Shown here one piece after another: positions 34,131 through 40,386 of a stretch of DNA of 40,386 bases. Below the pieces are notes generated by a model that saw only the letters and a list, made by a program, of their open reading frames with translations, did not search any database and was not told the origin of the DNA. Source of the stretch: Bacteroidales bacterium (GTDB taxonomy: Bacteria; Bacteroidota; Bacteroidia; Bacteroidales; F082); contig JAFRRE010000054.1 in assembly GCA_017428285.1 (NCBI GenBank), positions 1 through 40,386 on the forward strand. Direction: 5' to 3'. The translations under genes and the position numbers were made by a program. The first letter of the stretch is position 1, and each line of letters starts with the position of its first letter.

Positions 34131-34363
34131 ATAACGTGAGTTCGATATAAGCAATCAAAAGAGCATCAATTGGTTATCGGAATAATGTTCGATTGATATT
34201 GCGGTTTTTTTAGGGAAGAAGCAATAGGCGGCGATAGCTGAGACGGCATTAACGATGAAGTTGTTGAAGGAGCGGTTCGTTTGTTTTTTGCACTACAAAT
34301 ATACGAAAAATATCGCTATGTTATTCTTTTTCAATCAATTATTTTATATCGAACTCACGTTAT
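34131..34363 (-). mobile_element. Internally deleted IS with 20-bp terminal inverted repeats
   Basis: The ends 34131-34150 and 34344-34363 are perfect 20-bp inverted repeats (ataacgtgagttcgatataa and its complement). On the minus strand the interior keeps a transposase promoter (TATATTTG near 34297-34304) and the transposase C-terminus (RSFNNFIVNAVSAIAAYCFF, ending NQLMLF), which runs almost to the terminal repeat. The rest of the transposase is gone. It is thus a 233-bp MITE-like derivative, mobilisable only if a full-length relative is active. No target duplication is evident. Confidence 0.85.
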
Positions 34364-34371
34364 TTTAAACG

Positions 34372-34397
34372 AAAAGCCGACATTGCTGCCGGCTTTT
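34372..34397. terminator. Terminator of the 34417-36636 surface-protein gene
   Basis: Stem aaaagccg and cggctttt around a 10-nt loop, 20 bp after the gene's stop on the minus strand. A twin of the hairpin at 30583-30609. Confidence 0.75.
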
Positions 34398-34416
34398 CAT
34401 CGTGTTTTCACAAAGT

Positions 34417-36636
34417 TCATCGTGTAACAGAGACCTTCTTCACGGCAACGCCGCTTGCAGTTTCAATCCTGACGAGGTAAAGCCCTACACCATGTTTGCT
34501 GAAATCGTATGTGAATTCATTGCCGCTAGTGTTGCCTTCATACACACATTGGCCAAGCATATTGCTAATGCTTATATGCTTGATGTTTTCGCCCCCAATA
34601 CGAACAGGGCCATTGGTAGGATTGGGATATACGTTGACTTCAATACCCGTGATGTCTTCCAACCCTGTGCCAATTCTTACTCTTGCCTCCAACATTCTTG
34701 GGGCATTATGGTAGAAAGTGTAAAGCGTGTCTTGCGAAACTCTCACGTCATCTTCATACCACCCCAAGAATTGGTAACCATTGGCAGGCCGTGCCCTTAC
34801 AATGGCTTCGCCCGACAAGCAAAGCGGAAGTTGCACCACTTCTGTCTCGCAATGCGCTGGATCATTTGAATCTACAAAAAGATGCCAAGTCGCAATAAAC
34901 ATTTTGTAATGACTGAAATCTTTCCAACCGTCCGCTAATCTATAGTCGCGTTCTTGCCCGCATGGCACATGAACGACCACTTTAGCGGTATCAATATTGG
35001 CAAACACATCATCGCCCAACGCGGGTGGGAAATTCCTCCAGCTTCTAATGGTTTTGAGACTGTCGCAACCAGCGAACGCCTCATCGCCGATGGAATTGAC
35101 CTCATTGTGTAGCGTAATCTCATCGAAGGCTGCGTTTTTAAACAGATAAGCGGGAACATCATGCATGTTTTCACCCACCACCAATGTGCCGCTGCAACCT
35201 TCAAAAGGAGGTACCTCAGCCCAATCGTTGGTGAAGTCAAAATATTGATCTTCAATGTTAGTACAATTTGAGGGCATAAAACATGTTTTTGTAAAACCAG
35301 CACAATCTTTGAAAGCGCCGCAACCAATTTTAGTTACTGAACTTGGGATAACTAAATTTCCTTTTAAATTACAACAACCTACAAAAACACCTACACTTAT
35401 TGAGGTTAAAGAATTGGGTAGCATCAATATGCCATCAAAACCACTACAATGTCCAAAAGCACCAACCTCTATCATGGTTACAGAATTTGGTATGATCAAA
35501 TCTCCAGTGAATCCACTACAGCGCCCGAAAGCAGCACCACCAATCGTTGTTAGGGAATTTGGTATGATCAAATTACCTGACAAGTTACTACAAGCCCAAA
35601 AAGCATCTATACCTATTGTTTTTAATGAATTCGGCAGCGTCAATGAAGTTAAACAAGTGGCATCGGTAAAAGCAAAGTTTTTGATTTCCGTAACACCTTC
35701 TGGAATAGCCAAATCCGTTACCAAATGGTTGTTGACATATAAATTATGTGCATAACGTAATGGATTGCTAATAATATGATCAAAATCTATTTTGCACCAT
35801 TGGGCAACAGTTCCACCATAATAAACAGCTGTAAGACCAGTGCAATCACGGAAATTATTTGCTCCGACAATTGAAGTCAAGGATTGAGGGATTGTTACAG
35901 TTTTTATGCCACTGCAACCATAAAAAGTATCAGAGACATTACCACTACCAATAGTAGTCACAGAATTCCCAATGATCAAGGAACCCGAAAAGCCACTACA
36001 ATCTCTAAAAGCATTACTTTCAATATATTCCACTGAATTTGGGATGACCAAATCACCTTTGAAGCCGCTGCAACCATAAAAAGCAGAAGAAGGTATCCCG
36101 TACAGAGAATTAGACAAAGTGAGTGAACCATCGAATCCGCTACACCCCGAAAAGGCACCATAATCCATATATGATACGGTGTTGGGAATGACCAAATCGC
36201 CTTTGAAGCCGCTGCAACCACTGAAAGCCCCTTCGCCAATGTAAACCAATGAATTAGATAAGGTCAGCGTTCCTCTAAACCCATTGCAACCTCGAAAAGC
36301 ACCGTTTCCAATCGAAGTCACAGTATTAGGAATGACCAAACTTCCTGTCAACTTGCTGCAATTATCAAATGCATAAGAGCCTATATCCGTCACTAAATAG
36401 GTATTGGTAATACCATCTTCAGTATATGTCACGGACTCAGGAATAACCAACGTCCCGGTAGCGGCTGTGCCGTTCTTGTGACCGTAAACACTGGCTGTAC
36501 CATCATCATAAAGCCAGTAGATTAAGTTTCCAATTGTCACTTGCGAGATTCCTTCCCCTATCCCCGCCACACTCAACAGCAGGATGAGCAGAGCGGCACG
36601 CAACGCCCTTTTTGTTTGTAAAGATTTTGTTTGCAT
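34417..36636 (-). CDS. T9SS-exported BspA-like leucine-rich-repeat protein
   Basis: A 739-aa protein with a signal peptide (about 1-32) and then BspA/LRR_5 repeats of about 23 residues from ~65 to ~540. They follow the pattern LVIPNSVTSIGNGAFRGCNG, with many near-identical units (GCSGFKGDLVIPNTVSYM). A C-terminal T9SS type A domain covers ~668-739 (VEVNVYPNPTNGPV, GVGLYLVRIETASGVAVKK). It is cell-surface and probably adhesive or host-binding, as in other BspA-like proteins. The near-identity of consecutive repeats invites recombination, so copy number may vary between strains. It has its own promoter and terminator. Confidence 0.9.
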   Translation of the reverse strand: MQTKSLQTKRALRAALLILLLSVAGIGEGISQVTIGNLIYWLYDDGTASVYGHKNGTAATGTLVIPESVTYTEDGITNTYLVTDIGSYAFDNCSKLTGSLVIPNTVTSIGNGAFRGCNGFRGTLTLSNSLVYIGEGAFSGCSGFKGDLVIPNTVSYMDYGAFSGCSGFDGSLTLSNSLYGIPSSAFYGCSGFKGDLVIPNSVEYIESNAFRDCSGFSGSLIIGNSVTTIGSGNVSDTFYGCSGIKTVTIPQSLTSIVGANNFRDCTGLTAVYYGGTVAQWCKIDFDHIISNPLRYAHNLYVNNHLVTDLAIPEGVTEIKNFAFTDATCLTSLTLPNSLKTIGIDAFWACSNLSGNLIIPNSLTTIGGAAFGRCSGFTGDLIIPNSVTMIEVGAFGHCSGFDGILMLPNSLTSISVGVFVGCCNLKGNLVIPSSVTKIGCGAFKDCAGFTKTCFMPSNCTNIEDQYFDFTNDWAEVPPFEGCSGTLVVGENMHDVPAYLFKNAAFDEITLHNEVNSIGDEAFAGCDSLKTIRSWRNFPPALGDDVFANIDTAKVVVHVPCGQERDYRLADGWKDFSHYKMFIATWHLFVDSNDPAHCETEVVQLPLCLSGEAIVRARPANGYQFLGWYEDDVRVSQDTLYTFYHNAPRMLEARVRIGTGLEDITGIEVNVYPNPTNGPVRIGGENIKHISISNMLGQCVYEGNTSGNEFTYDFSKHGVGLYLVRIETASGVAVKKVSVTR

Positions 36637-36691
36637 ATTACTTTGAATTTAATTGTTCTTGATTTGGCTAAACTTTCGTTTTTGTTGGAAG

Positions 36692-36725
36692 CAAAAGTAG
36701 AAAGAAATTCGATTAGTTCGGCAAA
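36692..36725 (-). promoter_or_regulatory. Promoter of the BspA-like gene
   Basis: Minus-strand TACTTTTG (36692-36699) is a -7 box, and TTTG at 36722-36725 is a -33 22 bp away. The leader is about 55 nt to the ATG at 36636. Confidence 0.7.
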
Positions 36726-36896
36726 ACAGAACGAAAAACTTCAACACATTGAAAAACACGAATTACCAGAAATACATCACGAAACCGCAGATTGGCTCCG
36801 CCGAATCGGAGATTTCAACAAAGTCAATTATTAGAAAACAAATTTGCGAAACAATTTATGGCAAATTCCTGACAATTCAAGTTCCCAAAAACTGGA
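36726..36896. other. Gene-free stretch with a dispersed-repeat fragment
   Basis: Between the divergent BspA-like promoter and the 33-bp array. The only feature I see is gattggctccgccgaat near 36790, matching the complement of the repeat at 18050-18078. A short plus-strand open frame (36631-36834) crosses the promoter and has no coding character. Confidence 0.5.
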
Positions 36897-37013
36897 ATAA
36901 TCTTGAAAAGATGTAAATTTTCGTTTGCGATAATCTTGAAAAGATGTAATTTTGCAGTCCCAATAATCTTGAAAAGATGTGAATTTTGGCTTGCAATAAT
37001 CTTGAAAAGATGT
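36897..37013 (+). repeat. 33-bp tandem array (four units) before ATPase gene 2
   Basis: The 18-bp core ataatcttgaaaagatgt is identical in all four copies, which start at 36897, 36930, 36963 and 36996, exactly 33 bp apart. Each core is followed by a 15-bp variable, T-rich part, and the last runs into the ATG at 37018. The core itself holds a partial dyad (atctt...aagat). The unit differs wholly from the array at 28979, yet period and placement are the same. Confidence 0.92.
36924..36954 (+). promoter_or_regulatory. Promoter embedded in the array of ATPase gene 2
   Basis: TTTG (36924-36927) and TAATTTTG (36947-36954) are spaced 19 bp apart, and the second array core (36930-36947) fills exactly the spacer. 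Units 3 and 4 then lie in the leader. A protein bound to the cores would block RNA polymerase. Confidence 0.65.
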
Positions 37014-37017
37014 AATT

Positions 37018-38373
37018 ATGGCTATGAAACGAAAGATTTACAATGAGTTGCTTGAATGGAAAAACAAGCGCAATGGAGCAACGGCAGTCATCATCGAAGG
37101 AGCGCGACGCATCGGGAAAAGCTATATTGTGGAGGAATTTGCCCGAAACGAGTACGATTCTTATCTGCTCATCGACTTCAACAAGGCTGACAAAGTGGTC
37201 TGGGAATGGTTCGACAACTATCTTGAAGACTTAGACACACTACTCATGAACCTGCAAATCCATTATGGTGTGCGCCTTACGCCTCGCAAGTCCGTCATCA
37301 TTTTCGACGAGGTTCAATTGTGCCCACGCGCCCGTTCCGCCATTAAATATCTTGTGGCCGACGGACGTTTCGACTACATTGAAACGGGTTCGCTCATTAG
37401 TATCAAAAAGAATGTCAAAGACATCCTCATTCCTTCCGAAGAGCAGGCTTTGCCCATGTATCCCATGGATTTCGAGGAGTTTTTGTGGGCATTGGACGAT
37501 GATCTGATGATGCCTTTCATCACGCAGTGTTTCCAAAAACGGAAACCACTCGGCGGACTACACCGCAAAGCGTTGGACTATTTCCGCACTTATATGATTG
37601 TTGGCGGTATGCCCCAATCCATATTGAAATACATTGAAACACACGATTTTGAGGAAGTTGACCGCGTGAAAAGATCAATTCTGCAAGTTTACAAGAACGA
37701 CATTGCAAAATATGCCTCCAACGTGGAGCACAAGGTGAAAAGCATTTTCGACGAGCTGCCCACCCAGTTGCAAAAACATGAGAAAAAGTTTCGGCTATCC
37801 GCTTTGGAATCTGGAGCCGCCTACCGTGATTATGACAACGCTTTCTTTTGGCTGTCGGATGCGGGCATTGTCAATATCTGCTACAACTGCACCGCTCCCA
37901 ACATCGGACTACGGCTCAACATGGAACGCAACACCTTAAAATGTTATATGGCTGATACGGGACTGCTTTTCAGCCATGCCTTTGACGAAAAAGGCCATGT
38001 ACCTAATGAGATTTACCAGAAAATCATCCACGACAAATTGGAAATCAACGAGGGAATGTTGGTGGAAAACATTGTCGCACAAATGCTTACCACAGCTGGC
38101 CACAAACTCTACTTCTACAGCAACTCGAGTCGCAAAAATGCCGAAGACCGCATGGAAATCGATTTCCTGACAGCCAAGTCGAAACTGACTTCAAGGCATA
38201 ATATTACACCGATTGAAGTAAAGTCGTCACAACGATACACATTGTCGTCAATTAACAAGTGTATCAACAAGTTCGGCAATTATTTGTCTACGCCTATCGT
38301 ACTACATTCAGCCGACCTTAAACAAGAGAAAGGCATTGACTATTTGCCGCTTTATATGGCTCCGTTGCTATAA
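37018..38373 (+). CDS. AAA_14-DUF4143 ATPase with PD-(D/E)xK-like end (copy 2)
   Basis: A 451-aa paralogue of the 29202-30575 gene. Walker A GARRIGKS (28-35), Walker B SVIIFDEVQL (92-101), the MYPMDFEEFLWALD block, and a DUF4143 C-terminus with MEIDFLT and TPIEVKSSQ. Sequence divergence from copy 1 is high outside the motifs, so it is an old paralogue rather than a recent duplicate. The ATG follows the last array unit by 4 bp; a second ATG two codons on is possible. No partner gene is nearby. Confidence 0.9.
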   Translation: MAMKRKIYNELLEWKNKRNGATAVIIEGARRIGKSYIVEEFARNEYDSYLLIDFNKADKVVWEWFDNYLEDLDTLLMNLQIHYGVRLTPRKSVIIFDEVQLCPRARSAIKYLVADGRFDYIETGSLISIKKNVKDILIPSEEQALPMYPMDFEEFLWALDDDLMMPFITQCFQKRKPLGGLHRKALDYFRTYMIVGGMPQSILKYIETHDFEEVDRVKRSILQVYKNDIAKYASNVEHKVKSIFDELPTQLQKHEKKFRLSALESGAAYRDYDNAFFWLSDAGIVNICYNCTAPNIGLRLNMERNTLKCYMADTGLLFSHAFDEKGHVPNEIYQKIIHDKLEINEGMLVENIVAQMLTTAGHKLYFYSNSSRKNAEDRMEIDFLTAKSKLTSRHNITPIEVKSSQRYTLSSINKCINKFGNYLSTPIVLHSADLKQEKGIDYLPLYMAPLL

Positions 38374-38421
38374 TTCCAAAAGTTTGTTTCCCGAATAATG
38401 GCGCGGCGCGGTTTTTGTTTG

Positions 38422-38429
38422 TACCTTTG
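38422..38429 (+). promoter_or_regulatory. Candidate -7 box for clpC
   Basis: TACCTTTG fits TAnnTTTG. The leader to the ATG at 38504 is about 70 nt, longer than others in this window. No CtsR-like or other stress operator was recognised. Confidence 0.6.
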
Positions 38430-38503
38430 CACTCTGAATGAATCAGACAAGTGAAAAGTAGGGTATTTTATTAAAGTATTGAAAATAAACGAATTGTAAT
38501 TAT

Positions 38504-40386
38504 ATGGATGCAAAATTCTCTCCCCGCGTTCGTGCCATTTTGTCACTTAGTCATCAAGAGGCACAACGTTTAGGGAACGCATATGTCGGGTTGGAGCACC
38601 TTTTTTTGGGCATGTTGAAGGAAGGTGGCAGCGCTGCCATCCGCATTTTGGAGAACCTCAACCTGAACATCGAAGTTTTTTCAAAGAAACTGGAAGCCTC
38701 GGTGCGCACCGCCAACAGCAACCCAAACCCGGTTTTGGCCTTGCCGTTGACCAAGCAGGCGGAGCGCGTGCTGAAGTTCACCTATATCATCGCCAAGGAG
38801 TTCCATTCGGAGATTGTCCGCTCCGAACACCTCATGCTCGCCATCCTGCACGAGAAGAACAACATCATCTCGCAAAACCTCGAGTTTGAAGGCATCAACT
38901 ACGACAACTTCAAGCAGGAGTTGCTGCGCTTTACGGCAGAAAACGCCGACCCACAGGAATCGGCACCCGAAGAGCAACAAGGCTACGCGTCCAACATCTT
39001 CGATGAGGAAGATGAGGAAGACGATGACTTGATGAACGACATCCGCCCGCAGCAAGAGAAGCCCAAGAAGACCAGCAACATCAAGAGCAAAACGCCCGTG
39101 CTGGACAACTTCGGCCGCGACCTCACCAAGGCCGCTGAGGAAAACCGCCTCGATCCCATTGTGGGCCGCGAACGTGAACTGGAACGCATCGCCCAAATCC
39201 TCAGTCGCCGCAAGAAGAACAACCCCATTCTGATTGGCGAACCTGGCGTGGGCAAGTCTGCCATCGCCGAAGGCTTGGCTATACGCATCGTGCAACACCG
39301 CGTGCCGCGCACCTTATTTAATAAGCGAGTGGTCATGCTCGACATCGGCTCCATCGTGGCCGGCACCAAGTACCGCGGCCAGTTCGAGGAACGTATCAAG
39401 GCCATACTCAACGAGTTGGAGAACAACCGCGACATCATCCTTTTTGTCGATGAAATCCACACTCTCGTTGGCGCAGGCAACGCCAATGGCTCGCTCGATG
39501 CCAGCAACATGTTTAAACCTGCCTTGGCACGTGGCGAGTTGCAGTGCATCGGTTCCACCACCTTGGACGAATACCGCCAGTACATCGAGAAAGACGGTGC
39601 CTTGGAACGCCGCTTCCAGAAGATCCTCGTCGAGCCCACCACGCCCGCCGAAACCATAGAAATCCTGAACAACATCAAACCGAGATACGAAGACCATCAC
39701 CTGGTCACCTACACGCCTGAGGCCATCGAAGCCTGCGTGAAGCTCACCGACCGTTACCTCAGCGACCGTCACCTGCCCGACAAGGCCATCGACGCCTTGG
39801 ATGAGGCTGGTGCGCGCGTCCACATCAAGAACATTGACGTGCCGAGCGAAATCACCGAGCTGGAGAAACGCTTGGAAGAGGTCCGCAAGGACAAGAAAGC
39901 CGCCATCGCCGAGCAGAAGTTCGAGGAGGCGGGCATGTACCGCAACGAGGAAGTGAAGCTCATGGCCCAGCTTGAAGACGTCAAGAAGGCATGGGAAGAC
40001 AACGCCGTGGCGCACCGCCAGCCTGTGACTGAGCAGAACGTCGCCGAGGTCGTCGCCATGATGACGGGTGTGCCAGTGCAGCGCATCGCCAAGAACGAAG
40101 GCGACCGCCTGATGCACATGGAGACCGAGTTGGCAGGCACCGTCATCGGTCAGGACGAGGCCATCAAGAAGGTGACCCGTGCCATCCGCCGCAACCGTGC
40201 CGGACTGAAAGACCCGAACAAGCCCATCGGCTCGTTCATCTTCCTCGGCCCCACGGGCGTAGGTAAGACCTACCTCGCCAAGGTGCTGGCCAAGTTCCTC
40301 TTCGACAGCGAAGACGCCCTCATCCGCATCGACATGAGCGAATACATGGAGAAGTTCGCCGTGTCGCGCCTCGTGGGAGCGCCTCC
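38504..40386 (+). CDS. clpC: ClpC-type AAA+ unfoldase, 3' truncated by window end
   Basis: The frame is open to the right edge, giving 627 residues of a protein usually near 840. The N-terminal double Clp_N repeat spans ~1-145. D1 AAA+ has Walker A GEPGVGKS (245-252) and Walker B ILFVDEIH (about 312-319). A ClpC-type middle domain with a UVR-like motif ([15 protein letters not shown]) lies near 465-480. D2 begins with Walker A GPTGVGKT (583-590). An acidic linker ([16 protein letters not shown]) between the N-domain and D1 is typical of Bacteroidota ClpC. It works with ClpP in protein quality control. Confidence 0.95.
   Translation, partial: MDAKFSPRVRAILSLSHQEAQRLGNAYVGLEHLFLGMLKEGGSAAIRILENLNLNIEVFSKKLEASVRTANSNPNPVLALPLTKQAERVLKFTYIIAKEFHSEIVRSEHLMLAILHEKNNIISQNLEFEGINYDNFKQELLRFTAENADPQESAPEEQQGYASNIFDEEDEEDDDLMNDIRPQQEKPKKTSNIKSKTPVLDNFGRDLTKAAEENRLDPIVGRERELERIAQILSRRKKNNPILIGEPGVGKSAIAEGLAIRIVQHRVPRTLFNKRVVMLDIGSIVAGTKYRGQFEERIKAILNELENNRDIILFVDEIHTLVGAGNANGSLDASNMFKPALARGELQCIGSTTLDEYRQYIEKDGALERRFQKILVEPTTPAETIEILNNIKPRYEDHHLVTYTPEAIEACVKLTDRYLSDRHLPDKAIDALDEAGARVHIKNIDVPSEITELEKRLEEVRKDKKAAIAEQKFEEAGMYRNEEVKLMAQLEDVKKAWEDNAVAHRQPVTEQNVAEVVAMMTGVPVQRIAKNEGDRLMHMETELAGTVIGQDEAIKKVTRAIRRNRAGLKDPNKPIGSFIFLGPTGVGKTYLAKVLAKFLFDSEDALIRIDMSEYMEKFAVSRLVGAP

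Noticed and set aside
33819..34154. Minus-strand 111-aa open frame
   Set aside because: It is the antisense of the ATPase remnant and runs into the IS end.
36631..36834. Plus-strand 67-aa open frame
   Set aside because: It overlaps the start codon and promoter of the BspA-like gene and has no recognisable domain.
36897..37013. CRISPR-like repeat-spacer array
   Set aside because: An 18-bp core with 15-bp variable parts is below known CRISPR sizes, and the last unit runs into a start codon.

Overview
The window looks like chromosomal DNA of a Bacteroidales member (Bacteroidota). The evidence is repeated TAnnTTTG -7 boxes, often with TTTG about 17-22 bp upstream; two large secreted proteins with type IX secretion (T9SS) C-terminal sorting domains; a TonB-dependent receptor; the fused ferredoxin-reductase/GltD-type protein usual in this order; gyrA; and the start of clpC. 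Housekeeping genes are visibly G+C-rich, and the left 16 kb is more A+T-rich.

Region 1 (1-16.8 kb) is a defence island, all on the minus strand. One promoter near 16.41-16.44 kb drives an operon with tight or overlapping junctions. The order is: DUF4007 protein (SspB), large P-loop ATPase (SspC), OLD-type ATPase, TOPRIM/DUF4276-like protein, PAPS-reductase-like PP-loop protein (SspD), GIY-YIG nuclease, DGQHR (DndB-like) protein, PLD-nuclease/SF2-helicase fusion, an unknown 79-aa protein, an SMC/DndD-like ATPase with a CxxC hook, and an unknown ~200-aa protein. A separately promoted DUF262-DUF1524 nuclease (SspE/GmrSD type) follows, between two copies of a 74-bp direct repeat. I read this as an SspBCD phosphorothioation core carrying several effector modules: an SspE-like one, an SspFGH-like one, and an ATPase-TOPRIM pair lodged between sspC and sspD. 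No cysteine desulfurase (SspA/DndA) is present here. A 50-bp inverted repeat (46/50 identical by eye) flanks the whole island.

Region 2 (16.8-28.9 kb) has ordinary genes separated by hairpin-forming repeats: a Fic protein, a DIP1984-family protein, a small membrane protein, a YwqK/MORN-repeat lipoprotein-like gene with a TonB receptor, a small unknown protein, the fused NADPH-dependent oxidoreductase, a TPR protein and gyrA.

Region 3 (28.9-38.4 kb) holds two intact ATPases of the AAA_14-DUF4143 type and a C-terminal remnant of a third, interleaved with two T9SS surface proteins. Each intact ATPase is preceded by a tandem array with exactly 33-bp periodicity (five and four copies), with different unit sequences. 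The arrays overlap the promoters. An internally deleted insertion sequence with perfect 20-bp terminal inverted repeats lies beside the remnant.

Region 4 (38.5 kb to the end) is clpC, open at the right edge.

The two most notable items are the multi-effector Ssp island and the 33-bp phased arrays in front of the DUF4143 ATPases. Short dispersed repeats also appear to have been absorbed in frame into gyrA and a T9SS gene.
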